Source of the DNA: Cenococcum geophilum 1.58
Lineage: Eukaryota; Ascomycota; Dothideomycetes; Gloniales; Gloniaceae
DNA length: 64,000 nucleotides
Reading direction: 5' to 3'
NCBI GenBank assembly: GCA_001692895.1
Contig: KV748282.1
Coordinates: 124,001 to 188,000 of the forward strand
The notes under the pieces were generated by a model, which saw nothing but the letters and a program-made list of their open reading frames with translations, had not been told where the DNA came from and ran no database searches. The position numbers and the translations under genes are program-made. Below are positions 1 to 10,606 of this stretch, in pieces. Each line of letters begins with the position of its first letter. Within the stretch, counting starts at the first letter, position 1.

Positions 1-881
1 TTACGCTGGAGAGGGTTAGTGGAGGGGTGGGTTGGAGGGAGGAGGCCCGGATGGTGCTTACAAGATTCCGAGTCCGAAGACCATGAAGAGTAGAGCTTTT
101 TCCCTCACGCCTCGCTGCATTTGGTATACCATCCGCATCGGCAGCGCTAAGATCACGCAATCTGTGACGATGGAGAAAATCGCGTTCGCATACCACGCAT
201 TCACTAGCGGGTAGCAATGGCCTGGTTTTTTCTTATGCCAGGCTTTGTCGACAGGGATGCATTGGAAGATGCCCGCAATGATGGTGGAAACAGCAAAGAG
301 AGAAACCAGGGTGAAAAGCGCCCAGCAGGATACCCGATAAAACTTCTGCGGCATGATGCGGATGAAAAGTAATAGAATTGAAGCTTTGTTAAGCGCAACA
401 GACAATTTGTATGTGATTTGGAATGTCCAATGAAGCTAAAGGAATGGGAACAGAAATTTTAGCGCGTGCTTCCTCCATAAAAGGAAGTAGATGTTCTTAC
501 GATCAAACTAATTTCCAAGTCTTTTGCGGGCAGGTCAGTCGTGTGGTGACCCCACCCATACCGATGTGCTGAATTTGTTAGAATCCAAGGCTCCTTTATA
601 GAATATTGAGGGGATACTCACCAACGAGTGTTTGAATGTTGCAAGAAAGTACAGAGAACTGGAAAAAATTCATCAGGAATTGTGTACGCAGTCAGGCTTG
701 GACCAAGACCTACAAGAGCAGCCAAGGAAACCCAATCGTCCGCTCCAATCTGACTTACGGTCCATCTACTACAGAATCTCGTCGCAACAAATATTGGATC
801 AATCAAACAAAAAATAATGCAGGCCAACCCCTCAGACTTGGCTGTGCCCGAAATCGATCCTCTGATGTGGTCTACTGCCAT
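1..881 (-). CDS. Pth11-like fungal rhodopsin-domain membrane protein (partial, 3' end outside window)
   Basis: Exons read from splice signals on the minus strand: 881-714, 658-622, 568-501, 435-62 and 5-1, continuing off the left edge. The four introns are 55, 53, 65 and 56 bp with GT..AG ends, and the phases agree at every junction. About 217 residues are visible. They carry hallmarks of the fungal rhodopsin-domain family (Pth11-like integral membrane proteins): an early RFxSRW then GADDW motif, a YGWGHH turn, the LSVALNKASILLLFIRI helix and a cysteine-containing loop (GIFQC, GHCYP) before further membrane helices. Members sit in the plasma membrane; some act as G-protein-coupled surface sensors, but most have no known ligand. 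The start is the first true ATG in frame (881); a GTG lies slightly further upstream. No N-terminal CFEM domain is present, so it is not the CFEM-bearing Pth11 subtype. Function beyond the family is unknown. Confidence 0.85.
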
Positions 882-2815
882 GATTGTTGTCAACACTACA
901 GAATGGAAAAAGGGTAAGGCTGAGTCTTATAGAAGCGTGACATGTAGTAGGAAATATAGATGAGCTGTCCACCCCAAAAGGTTGCACCAAGTCAATTCAT
1001 TGCGTGTCCATGCAGCCGCTCGCTGGGAGTTCCATTGTGTTTGTCGTACGAAATCCTAGCGGGGTGTTCCGCTTCTTCGTACACTAACAATAAAAATGGC
1101 ATCAAGGAGCCATCAGTTGAACTTGTTACGATTCGCTACGGTCTCATATAAATAATCCCGTAGAGTTGGTACGCAGCGCACCGCCCCTTGTGGTGTGATT
1201 AGATGGGGCCGGGTACTCTAATAACAGGGACCTCGACTCAACACCTTGACTGGTGGATGTAAAATTGGTCGCTCGGGGCCAATGCAGCCAGTAGATCGAG
1301 ACTGCAGTAATTGATTGAGTGAATTTGGATGGGTCTCCGGCAGTGTTTTCGTTCACTGAGAACGATCAAGACGATAAGCAGATTTACTAATTTGAGATCA
1401 ACAACCCTCCAAGCTGCCCTGCCACTGCATCGCTGACTGTATCGCATATTTTTCTGATCGCCAATATGTGTTCCGGGAAATGCCTGAGGGGAAACCAGGA
1501 AGTTCCCCCGCCTCGTTATGCAGGCACGCACTGCAGAGTAGTCATCTTCTTTACTGCTTAATAATATAACAACCATAAAAGAGATAAAATAATAAAGATA
1601 CAGGTATAATATTTGAAGGTACCTTAATACCTTTATCTATTTAAAAATTAAAAAAACCTATGTTATTGTGGCTTAATAAATCCATAGAGTTGAGTGACTT
1701 TTGATGTTCCCCAGTGGTTTGTGTCACCCGCGTGGCAGGCAGGACGGAGATATGTACATTCAAGGTTCCGAATTCATTTACCCACCGGGTTAACCCGGAC
1801 GATCCTGGCTGTAACCGTCTGGACCTAACCCACCGGGCCGGTCCGTGTAGCCTAACGGCCTATGGAATAAACGGATCTGGAAATTACGACGAGACGTTAC
1901 AACGAATGCGTGATGTGCGTCGATCTCAAGGCTTCTTGTATCGGTGAAACGCCATTGGTCCAGGGATACTCCCGGTACAGAATCCTCTACTTTTGAGGCT
2001 CGAAAGAGAAGCTGCACGAAGTGATTTATATATCCGGTGGTTCCGTTCTAATCCTGTAATGCACTTCAATTGAACATCTTCGCCTTGCGTGTACACATGT
2101 TCGAAAAGAAACAGTGGTTGGGAAGCATACGGCAGTGGAGCATGGAAGCAACGCCTAGGTCTTCTACATATTGCCTAATCCGACCAGACTGCATTCGTAT
2201 CTTGGATGATGCTTCTCCGGAGAGAATGCGGCGACCGCAATCTCCCAAGCCACTTTCTCATTGGTGCTATAAACTCAACAAATCAGTTTCATCTACCTTT
2301 TTGGAGTACGCGCCTCGATACCGTAGTATCCTTGATGAGGAATAATATGTAGCCAATCGCATCCCAGATTTCCAAGAACCCTACTCTGCGGCACTGCTGG
2401 ATAACCAGCTGACAGATAGAATTGGGAAATAGCACCGGTTGCACGGTCCTCAGACAATATCTCCGACGGCTACCATAGGCTGGTGTGATCAGGATTGCCA
2501 TGTGTCCGTGTCTACGAGGGGGTAACACGAACGGGGCGGACGCCCTCCCTACTAGTATGCTAGCAGAATAATACAGCCCAACCATTTTGCAAGGGCTCGC
2601 TTATTTTAAAAACACACTAGCAGGGAGAGCGTCTGCCCCGTTCGTGGTACCCCCTTGTGTACTATGTATCCGTCGGCAGTAAATGCATCTGTCGGCAGTG
2701 AGTTGTTATAGGAGTGGTTACCATCCTGCATGACCGTTTCTTCTCAAATGCCTCTATTCTTACTACTTGTTGGCACTATTTTCTTTGACCCCATATCGGA
2801 CGGCTTTTTTTCATC
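882..2815. other. Intergenic region, no supported gene
   Basis: Divergent spacer between the rhodopsin-domain gene (leaving leftwards) and the MFS permease (leaving rightwards). Short open frames here lack homology that I recognise and have no consistent splice structure. An AT-rich patch lies at about 1560-1690. A fold-back repeat is at 2513-2661, followed by two near-copies of a TCNGTCGGCAGT motif at about 2669-2701. The promoter of the permease should lie in the last few hundred bases. Confidence 0.6.
2513..2661. repeat. Fold-back (inverted repeat) element, MITE-like
   Basis: Two arms of about 47 bp (2513-2559 and 2613-2661) are reverse complements with only a few mismatches. They share the core ACGAACGGGGC flanked by GGGGGT and by CTCCCT.CTAGT. 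The loop is about 50 bp. No coding potential. Size and form suit a miniature inverted-repeat transposable element or its remnant, but I could not identify a target-site duplication or a parent transposon. Confidence 0.6.
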
Positions 2816-4485
2816 ATGGGAGAGAAAGAAATTATTGAAACCTCTACCCGTGAGGATTTAGAGTCCAGCGGAAGCTCCTTCTCAACCATTGATCCGGTTG
2901 CAGAAAAGAAGCTCGTGCGAAAATGTGACATTCGAGTCGTTCCCATCCTTTTTCTTCTTTATGTTCTTGCGTACTTGGACCGAATCAACATCGGTAATGC
3001 CAAAATCGAGGGGATGCCCCAAGAATTGAAGATGAAGGGGAATGACTACAACGTGGCGTTGCTTGTCTTCTTCATTCCTTACATCCTCCTCGAGGTCCCT
3101 TCCAACTTGATCCTGAAGAATCTTGATCCCCCAAAGTGGCTGTCCGGAATGATGTTTATCTGTGGTATGGTCCAATCTATAGTGAAGTTATTGGATATAG
3201 ACTCATTACTTATGTTAGGTATACTCGCCATGTGTATGGGCTTTGTGAAGACCAAGCAGCAGCTTATTGCCATGCGGATTCTTCTTGGCGTTTTCGAGTC
3301 TGGATACTACCCCGGGTGCTTATATCTCATGAGCATGTACTATAAACGAGATGAGCTGCTCAAGCGGTATACTGCATTCTATTGTTCGACGCATATTGCT
3401 GGATCCTTTGGAGGTGTAAGATGGCCTTTGTATCCTTCTTGAGAACTGAACTGACAATTCGAGATATAGCTGCTCGCGTTCGGATTTGCTGATTTAAAAG
3501 AAAAGGGTGGATTAAGCGCATGGCAATGGTGAGTTGGTGGGTAAAAATTAACAAATAATGGGTCTAAATGCTGTTTAGGATTTTCGTCGGCGAGGGCCTC
3601 ATCACAGTCGTGACATCTGTCGTTGCATTCTTTTTCGTTGCTCCGTGGCCACAAGATGCAAAATGGCTTACCGCGGAAGAGAAGGACCTTGTCTTCCGAA
3701 GGAACGAAGAGGGAGTCCGCGCAGCCAAGATGAACCGCATGAGTCTTCGAATTTTCGGGAGAGTCGCCAGAGATTGGAAAATCTGGTGTGGGTGAGCAAA
3801 CGAGATGCCGAATAAGAAGCGTTAGCTAATTGTATTGGATAGTGTCGGCATGTACATGGGAGTGTGCACAACAGGATACTCTCAATCGTTCTTCGTTCCC
3901 ACTTTTTTGAGCGAATTCGGTTATTCGCCATCCGAAGCCCAGCTTCATACAATCCCTCTCTTTGCTGTTTCCTTACTATTGAGTCTTTTTATCGCCTGGT
4001 TGAGTGATCGCCAGAAGCACCGGTACGGCTTCATCATTTTCGGAATCCTGGTCTCCACGATCGGATACAGTACTCTCTTGAACCAAGAGCACCTTAGTAG
4101 AAGTGTCAAGTATATGGCACTCTTCTTCCTCCTATCAGGGTGTTATACCGTCTTGCCAATTACGATGTGCTGGATGAATAACTCCGTGGGTGGACATTAC
4201 AAGCGTGGTGCGGCGATGGCTTTCCAAATAGGCTTTGGAAATATTGGTGGTATCATTGGAAGCAATATTTACCAGAGTAAAGAGTCACCCAGGTATCAGA
4301 CCGGTTTTGGGACTGGCTTGGGGATGTTATGGTTCTGCGGTTTCTGTGCAACCATCTTGTTTTTTGGATTGAGGCGGGAGAATAAGAAGAGAGACCAGGG
4401 CCTGCGTGATGACAGGCTGAAGCTTTCGAAGGAGGAGCAAGAAGTCCTTGGAGACGACCATCCACATTTTAGGTATATTTTGTAG
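2816..4485 (+). CDS. MFS permease, anion:cation symporter (Dal5/allantoate permease-like)
   Basis: Exons 2816-3164, 3219-3415, 3470-3528, 3579-3791 and 3843-4485. The introns are 50-54 bp with GT..AG ends, and the total of 1461 nt gives 486 residues, normal for the family. It is a plasma-membrane proton-coupled transporter of the Dal5-type anion:cation symporter family, which takes up small organic acids, vitamins or allantoate-like nitrogen compounds; the substrate cannot be read from sequence. Diagnostic features are LDRINIGNAK at residues 54-63 closing the first helix, LLEVPSNL in the second, the RxLLGxFESGYYPGCLYLMSMYY segment, the SDRQKHRYG loop that corresponds to the MFS signature loop in the second half, and a C-terminal GDDHPHFRYIL ending typical of Dal5 relatives. 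The N-terminal 40 residues are acidic and cytosolic. The first intron keeps the frame open, so a naive reading would wrongly include it. Confidence 0.93.
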
Positions 4486-4950
4486 CTCTACCTCGTTGTG
4501 TCAGGTTATGGAGGAACTCCGTGCTTTGTCACGGTTCGGTTTGCCATTAGGACTATACGAGTTCTTTGGTCTTCTCTATCCACAAAATGAAGAATCTTGA
4601 GTGGCGTCTATCAGTAATGGCCTTACAGCGTTCCATGATAAACGCAAAGAGTTCAATATGATGAAATCATGTAGTTGTGGTGTTGAAAGGGATAGCGAAG
4701 CTTCTAAGTTGAAATTGGGGCGTCTTGGCATTGCACAGATCGCGTTAGGTTCATGAGCACTTGCGATCATATATTTTCATTCATTATGGAATGCCACTAT
4801 TGGAAGCGGGGGTGATGCGGCATTCTGGTGATTTTGAGTCGTGATATTTCTGCCGTCTCTGATACACAGAAAAATGAGCTTTATCCAACAACACCGAAAC
4901 TCTCCGATCCAAGCACTAATTCATTGCAAATCTGAAAGAGCAGTTACAGA
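4486..4950. other. Intergenic region between convergent genes
   Basis: Spacer between the 3' end of the MFS permease and the 3' end of STN1. It should contain both polyadenylation regions. No open frame with recognisable content and no RNA gene seen. Confidence 0.6.
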
Positions 4951-5779
4951 TCAAATCAAAGCCCCATAATTCATGATGACCTCTTCCTTCCTCCGCTTCT
5001 TCTTGGCCTTCTGCTCCCATTCTGCCATCTTTTGACCCCTGGCCTTCTTCCTCGCCCTCTTCCTCGCCTCATGCTCAGCTTTCAGCCTCTGGTGCTCTTT
5101 CTCTTTCTTCCTCTGCACTTTAAGCCCCTTCTCAATCCTCTTAAGTTCCTCGGGGCTGAGCACCCATGGCTTCGCCAGCACATTCTGCCGAAACGCAGCC
5201 GTGTCAACCCAAGCTTGCGCCTCCTCGTCCGTAGTGCGCACAATGCTGATCCTTTTCAAGTCAAGCTGCTTGTCTCCGCGGAACTCGGTGATTGTGCATT
5301 TAGCCTTAATCACGGTGCCGATGTCGAGGTTTTGACCATCTACCACGACCTCGAAAACACCTACTTGCGCCACAACGTTCAAGTTGTCCACTGTGGTATT
5401 TGATGGGCAATCTACTGCGCTGCTAATATCGGGGGCAAGACGCGTGATTTTCACCTCGATGGTGGCACCGCTGCTATCGTCGATAGTAAGGATAGTGTAT
5501 TTCGTGGTGATGTCGTCGATGGCGACAATGATGCCTACAAGACGAACGAAGCGGATCGGATGGTTGAGGGAGAAATAGATATTCTGGCCTATTCATGCCT
5601 TTTATTAGACATTATGTGACGCAGACGAGATTAGATAGATTACCTTCATAGGCAGGCTCGGTGCGCAGCCTATGGACACCGGCAGCCGTAAGCTTCACCC
5701 ATGCATTAAAGGTCGGAGAGACCTTGAAGCAGTATGCAGGGTAGATGGGTGGATATTTTGCAGACGACAGCGTGGTCAT
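4951..5779 (-). CDS. stn1: CST telomere-capping complex subunit Stn1
   Basis: Two exons, 5779-5644 and 5588-4951, around a 55-bp intron (GTAATC..ATAG) give 257 residues. Stn1 works with Ten1 (and Cdc13/CTC1-type partners) as an RPA-like complex that caps telomeric single-stranded DNA and helps fill in the lagging strand. The N-terminal half is the Stn1 OB fold: YPAYCFKVSPTFNAWVKLTA, then HRLRTE, QNIYFSLNHPIRFVRLVGIIVAIDD and a TILTIDDSSGATIEVKI strand pair, as in fungal orthologues. The C-terminal ~75 residues are a very basic, probably helical K/R-rich tail. The winged-helix domains of yeast and human Stn1 are not evident, as in other filamentous ascomycete Stn1 proteins. The start is the ATG at 5779; another ATG 5 nt upstream leads straight to a stop. 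The gene is convergent with the permease and divergent from the cysteine-rich protein gene. Confidence 0.92.
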
Positions 5780-6641
5780 ATCATGACGCTTTTCGGTGGC
5801 GGGTGTAAAGTATGTTTACGCACGAGTCTGGGCGAGGAACGCGTCTTCCTCACGACGGCACGTGATCGGATCTTATCTCTTATCTAGAAGCCTGCACCTG
5901 CAAGTCCGCGTGTTGATGACGCCTCGATGCAGCTCTGGTAGCTGCCCTACCGTGATGATCGCAGCCATGGCTGCATACAATCCGCAAGAGCCGCTCCCAG
6001 GCTCTGCCACCGCGAAACAATCAAGGCTTTTCCTTCAACGCTTCATGCCCAACATTTCATACCGCCTCGGTCTCTCCGCTCAAGCAGAGCTAAATAGCTT
6101 TGCCACCGCGGCACAGCACCTTGGCCCAACCGCCCTGGAACTGCCAACAGCCTCACCGGCCTAAGCTGGCTCCACTTCTCCATGACACCCTTCCAATACT
6201 CGCAGGACAACTGGTTTGCGAGCTGCCAGCTCCAATTCTCTGACAAACGACCTAGATACCTCCATGCCTGACCGTACCCAACAGGCCCAGAAGAGCAAAA
6301 ATCGACGAGGCATCCACAACAGCCAAGCAGAGCAAGCAGACTAGTCATGGCCTACGAGGCTGACCAGCTGCAGGTGGAGCTCTCGGAAAGCTCCCCCCCC
6401 CACCACCAAAAGTCTGGATTTAAGGCGTGGGTGCGCCTCCGCAGGAAAACCGGCCGAGCCCCTCATCAGCAACCTGTCTGCTGACCCCAGGCTGAAGTAG
6501 AAGTACTTTCGTCGAGGACGAAGCTTACTATGTCTTGCTAACTACATCTACCCTTCTTTCGCACCTCAGCCGTTCTTCGACATGTTATCGTCAATATAGC
6601 ATCCCTTCTTTTTATTATCTACACAGCTCCAGTTCTCCAGT
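5780..6641. other. Divergent intergenic/promoter region
   Basis: 862-bp spacer between the start codons of stn1 (-) and the cysteine-rich secreted protein gene (+). The last ~120 bases before 6642 are strongly pyrimidine-rich (runs of CTTC, TCTCC), a common feature of well-expressed filamentous fungal promoters near the transcription start. The open frames in this stretch show no recognisable domain. Confidence 0.55.
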
Positions 6642-7368
6642 ATGGAGTCTTCAATCCGCCTCTTCCGTCTCTCCTCGCTCCTCGTCGTTCTCACCGCCCT
6701 CTCCCTCGCAGCTCCCGAACCCCAAACATACACCTATGCCCCCTTCTCTGGCGCCATCTACCTTATCGCCCCGAATGGCCAGACCATCAGCACCGAATCG
6801 GCAGACATGTGTCCCTCCTACGCCTCCGTGAGCTGCAGCACCATCGGCCAACCAAGCTGGTAGGCTCCCTCCCGTCCACCTAAACCCCCCTTCACCACCA
6901 ATTCACTCACTCACCCACCACAGGTGCTGTCCAAACACCTACACCTGCGCCACCGTCCCCTCCTCTCCCGGCCTAATCGGCTGCTGCCCCTCCGGCAGCA
7001 CCTGCAGCGGCAGCGTGAATGCCGCCGCCATCACGACGGTCACGGTGCAGGAACTCGTAACCTCGACGCTCGCGCCCGTGTACGTCGCGCAGACGTCCGT
7101 CGTCTACGTGCAGGCCACCACGACGGTGCAGCCCGTCTACGTCGCGCAGACCACGGCCGTCGTCGTTGAGGGCGGCGGGCCGTACTGCACGACGTTGACG
7201 GAGAACGGGCCGGGGCTCCCGACGGCGCGGCCGGGGAGCTGCGGCACGATTTTGATTGTGAGCGGCGCGGAGCGCGGGGTTGGGGCGCTGGCGGTGGGTG
7301 GGGTGGCGGTGGTGGTGGGACTGCAGGTGGTGGTGGGGCGGGTGTTTGGGGTTGGGGGGATGGCGTGA
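6642..7368 (+). CDS. Secreted cysteine-rich protein, probably GPI-anchored
   Basis: Exons 6642-6859 and 6924-7368 around a 64-bp intron; 663 nt give 220 residues. Residues 1 to about 23 form a signal peptide (hydrophobic LLVVLTALSLAA). A cysteine-rich module follows with C57, C65, C74-C75, C81, C93-C94 and C100; the WCCPNTYTC and GCCPSGSTC halves recall small secreted fungal proteins with paired CC-P-x-G-x-T-C motifs. Next is a Thr/Val-rich stretch with two PVYVAQT repeats, probably O-glycosylated and extended. The C-terminal ~28 residues are hydrophobic (VGALAVGGVAVVVG...), with a small-residue SGA site before them, consistent with a GPI-attachment signal and a cell wall or plasma membrane location. 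The precise function is unknown. Very high GC in exon 2 opens long shadow frames on the other strand, which I do not believe are genes. Confidence 0.8.
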
Positions 7369-7566
7369 GAGAGGTTTTTGTGTGCAGCGTTGGTGGTCGA
7401 GGAGTTCTAGTGTTTTGGGGTTGAGTTGGGGCGCTGGATATCAGATCCACTGGACGGATCACGGCGCGGGATCTCATCACGAGTTATGAGAAATAGACGA
7501 GCGGTAATACAGCTGCACGCTACAACCCTCCAACCCAGAACCACGGCTTAAGTATAGGAGAGCTGC

Positions 7567-8328
7567 CTAGTTCCCCTTCTCCGCTTCCTCCGTCTTGTCC
7601 TTCGGCACACCCACAACCTTTCGGCACTGTCACGGCATTCAGCCTCCGAAACGCCTGTCCAAATCAGTGTCAGCACGCCTTCTTATATCAGGTTCAACGC
7701 ACCCGCTACACACGCGTCTCCCACCAGCTCCACTCCTAGAACACCCACGCCTCCGCGTAATGGACCCATCACCACAAGCTTGATAACTGAGCAGCACTTA
7801 CGTTGGTAATGGACGAGTCCGGCAGGTTACCGTCCCACTTGTCCTCGACCTTCTCGATCCTGCCCGCGCTGTTGGTGTAGATGTTCACGACGGACGAGAT
7901 GGCATGTTCCTTTTTCAGGCCCTTGACGACGTAGCGCGTCCTCAGGTCCAGCGAGATGGGGTTGCCGGCCGATTTGGCGCTATGTGAGAGGCGCTCGATT
8001 TCGGAGAAGGCCGTTTGGAGGTCGTGCTGGGCGTGGTCAGCAACGCCGGCTGCGGGGAGCTGGGGAGAGGACTGGGGGAGAGATTGAGGATGGTGGTTTA
8101 CTCGTCCAATGCGCTTCGTACTGCTTCCGGCCTTTGGCGATGGTTGAGCAGGTCTTCGAACACGCCGTCGTCGGTCCAGAGGGAGAGCTTTTTGAGCGAG
8201 GGACGACCGGCGAAGAGGTTGAGGACGCTGCCGACGAGGGGTTTCTGCTCGGGGGAAAGCTCAACGCCGGGGCGGGTGTTAATATTTGTGTTTTCGATGG
8301 GGATGTTGGCCGGTGGTCTGATCAGCAT
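7567..8328 (-). pseudogene. NTF2/SnoaL-like fold protein gene with disrupted frame
   Basis: On the minus strand the sequence encodes successive parts of a small fungal NTF2/SnoaL-like protein of unknown function: NINTRPGVELSPEQKPLVGS...LFAGRPSLKKLSLWTDDGVFED (8290-8155), TIAKGRKQYEAHW (about 8145-8105), LQTAFSEIERLSHSAKSAGNPISLDLRTRYVVKGL...KVEDKWDGNLPDSSITN (8020-7802) and AFRRLNAVTVP with a PKDKTEEAEKGN ending (7654-7567). A GTAAGT donor at 7801 and an acceptor at 7656-7655 define one good intron. The parts lie in different frames that the visible splice sites do not reconcile: there is a one-base shift near 8145-8155, an unresolved junction at about 8040-8095, and a one-base shift near 7613-7622. 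Either the gene is decayed or the assembly has indels here. The start at 8328 is the first ATG in frame; an upstream exon behind the GTGAGT at about 8363 is possible. Confidence 0.65.
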
Positions 8329-8797
8329 ATGCTCTGGTAGTAATGCGGTTATTAGATACTCACAGGTCGATATTTTTGCTGTGCTTATGCGAGAGAATAT
8401 GTGCAGGTGGGATCTTGCAGTGCTTATGCCTTTGAAAGAATTGTGGGGGGTGTGGAGGGTTTGGGAGTAAATGGACGCATGAGAACATTTCAGAGGATTA
8501 TTAGTAGATTAAAAAGGATACACGCGGTGGCCATCTCTTTGTATGAGGACAATTCACGCTCGTCACTGGAAGCTCATTGCTCCAATTCGCTAAACTCCAA
8601 ATGCTGAAAAGTTATGACGCCATTGGAATGTTGCTGCCAAGAGATCGCTAGCATGCCGAATCCGATATGGGGAAATCGGGAATGCCATCTGCCACAGGTC
8701 GATTGGCTGGGAATATATCCATCGTTTAATTGGTAGACATGGCGACATGTGGAAATATGAGAGGCAAGGCAGTAGGAAATAGGCTTCTGCAGCAAGG
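8329..8797. other. Intergenic region
   Basis: Spacer between the 3' end of the DRAP-deaminase-like gene and the SnoaL-like gene, both on the minus strand. It should hold the promoter of the latter. No recognisable coding or RNA feature. Confidence 0.5.
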
Positions 8798-9352
8798 CTA
8801 CTCATGTCCGGCTGTGGCAACATTCAATATTTGTTCCTCAAGCCCGGGCACATGAATGCACTCAATCCCATGCTCTCCCAGCTTAGTTCGTCCCTTATTC
8901 TCACCCACAAATTTCTCAGGCTCCTTAACCCCCAAGTACACTTTCGAGATACCTCCCTTCCCACCCTCTCTCGCCCGAATAATTCTCTCAACACATGGTA
9001 GGTTACCACTCAGCCTAAGTCCACACGGCTCCATAGTAGTATAGATGACCGTATTCTCCGGCAGCACCTCGCCGACCCGCTCTTCAGGCAGGTCGTGGCT
9101 CTGAGCAAACTTCTGCAGACAGCATTGCTCGGCGTGCGTATTTCCGGGCAGCTCCAACGTGTAGCCCGTAGCCAGGACTTTGTTGCTGCCCTCGTCCACA
9201 AGCACGGCGCCGACGCGGAAGTTGGAGGGCTTCGGCGGGGACTCGTGGGCTTCGGAGAGGGCGAGCCGCATGTATGCTTCATGGTCCAGAGGCGCAATTG
9301 GATTGAAACTTTCATCAGAAGAAGAGCCCGGAGGGCCCTGTTGAATACACAT
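8798..9352 (-). CDS. DRAP-deaminase-like protein (cytidine/deoxycytidylate deaminase fold)
   Basis: Single exon, 184 residues from the ATG at 9352. It matches fungal homologues of the riboflavin-pathway deaminase (yeast Rib2 C-terminal domain; deaminates 2,5-diamino-6-ribitylamino-pyrimidinone phosphate). The zinc site is visible: H73 and E75 in NTHAEQCC, C110 in TTMEPCGLRLSGNLPC and C120, with nine residues between the two cysteines. That PC-x9-C spacing with RxSG inside is typical of this subgroup, whereas ordinary cytidine deaminases have PCxxC. Preceding motifs are YMRLALSEA and NFRVGAVLVD. No pseudouridine-synthase domain is fused, unlike yeast Rib2. The frame stays open upstream to an ATG at 9526, which would add 58 Arg/Ser-containing residues; I prefer 9352 because close homologues start shortly before the MRLAL segment. 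Divergent from the J-protein gene. Confidence 0.85.
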   Translation of the reverse strand: MCIQQGPPGSSSDESFNPIAPLDHEAYMRLALSEAHESPPKPSNFRVGAVLVDEGSNKVLATGYTLELPGNTHAEQCCLQKFAQSHDLPEERVGEVLPENTVIYTTMEPCGLRLSGNLPCVERIIRAREGGKGGISKVYLGVKEPEKFVGENKGRTKLGEHGIECIHVPGLEEQILNVATAGHE

Positions 9353-9571
9353 GTTTAAAAGTGGTATTGAGAACAGATTTATATCTTTGCAGCTGTGATA
9401 TCGGTGTTCATTAATATTCTTGAAGCTTCGTCTGCATGACAGGACGGAGTGGCGGGAGAACACGGCAAAACCTCGGAATTGGTTTCGCGTCGAGACGCCC
9501 TTCAACGCGTTCACCTCAACCACCATCGAAGCTCCTCATCAAATCTGATATCACCACCACCTCCCGTCACC
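9353..9571. promoter_or_regulatory. Bidirectional promoter between DRAP deaminase-like and DNAJC9-like genes
   Basis: Only 219 bp separate the preferred start codons of the two head-to-head genes, so regulatory sequence must be shared. No TATA element is obvious. The stretch before 9572 contains CACCACC/TCACC-type pyrimidine-rich sequence close to the J-protein ATG (CACCATG context). Confidence 0.6.
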
Positions 9572-10606
9572 ATGCCACGCAAACAAAAGCTTGAAGAGGA
9601 GGTTGAAAACGATGGATTCTTCGACGATGAACCTCCCAAAACCATCAACCCGTACGAGGTTCTTGGGCTCGATATATCCGCAACAGCCGATGAAGTAAAG
9701 TCTGCATATCGCAAAGCTGCACTACAGCACCACCCAGGTAAAGTGAACCCCACTCCCACCGCCTCCCTTCCCAATTAACCAACCCCCACAGACAAAGCCA
9801 AAGACGAAGACAAAGCGACTGCGCACACCAAATTCCAAGAAATCGCCTTCGCCTATGCCATCCTCTCGGACCCGCGCCGTCGCACCCGCTACGACACAAC
9901 CGGCCGCACCGAGGAATCCGCCCACCTCGATGCCGACGACGACTTCGACTGGATCGCCTTCTACCGCGCACAATTCGCCGAGCTCGTCACGAACTCGGCC
10001 ATTTCAAATTTCAAAGCCGAATACCAGGGCAGCGACGAGGAGAAAGCCGCGCTGCTGGCCGCTTACGACGTGCACCAGGGCGACATGAACAAGGTCTACG
10101 AAGTCATTATGCTCAGCAGCCCGCTGGAAGACGAAGATCGCTTCCGTGGGATCCTGGACGCGGCGATCGCGGCGGGGACCGTGGTGGCGCACAAGAAGTA
10201 TACGCAGGAGACGGAGCGCAGCCGCAAGGCGCGGATGGAGCGGGCGCGCAGGGAGGCGCGGCAGGCGGAGAAGCGGAGGGAAAAGGAGGAGGCCGGGGCG
10301 GAGGGGGGGAAGGGCAAGGGAGCGAAGGGCAAGGGGGCAAAGGGCAATGGGGGTAGCATGGATGATCTGGCGGGGCTGATTCAGCAGCGCCGAAAGGCGC
10401 GCGCGGAGGACTTCTTTACTGGTCTCGAGGCTAAGTATGCGCCGAAGAGGGGGAAGAAGCGCCCGTCGCCGGAGGATGAGCCGCCGGAGGAGGCGTTCCA
10501 GAGGAATGCGGTCAAGGGGAAGAAAGGGAAGGCTGCCACGGCTGCGGTGGATGCCGAGGAAGAGCCGGCTGGGCGGTCGCGGAGGCCGAAAAGAGTCAAG
10601 AAGTGA
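9572..10606 (+). CDS. J-domain protein, DNAJC9-like
   Basis: Exons 9572-9737 and 9792-10606 around a 54-bp intron; 981 nt give 326 residues. The J domain spans about residues 26-91: NPYEVLGL, DEVKSAYRKAALQHHPDK with the Hsp70-stimulating HPD at 54-56 (the intron splits this Asp codon), then FQEIAFAYAILSDPRRRTRYD. After it comes the conserved DNAJC9-type region (DDDFDWIAFYRAQFAELVT..., KAEYQGSDEEKAALLAAYDVHQGDMNKVYEVIMLS, DEDRFRGIL). The C-terminal ~170 residues are highly charged, with KGKGAKG repeats and basic clusters (RGKKRPSP, RRPKRVKK) that look like nuclear localisation signals. Human DNAJC9 is a nuclear histone H3-H4 co-chaperone that recruits Hsp70; the same role is an inference here. 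GC-rich coding sequence throughout. Start chosen at the ATG in CACCATG context, just after the shared promoter. Confidence 0.93.

Noticed and set aside
5796-6164. Possible gene on the plus strand upstream of the cysteine-rich protein
   Set aside because: It starts inside or next to the stn1 5' end, has no recognisable domain, and no splice sites extend it.
7040-7480. 146-codon open frame on the minus strand opposite the cysteine-rich protein
   Set aside because: It is a shadow of the very GC-rich exon 2 of that gene, a low-complexity Pro/Arg/Ser product with no domain.
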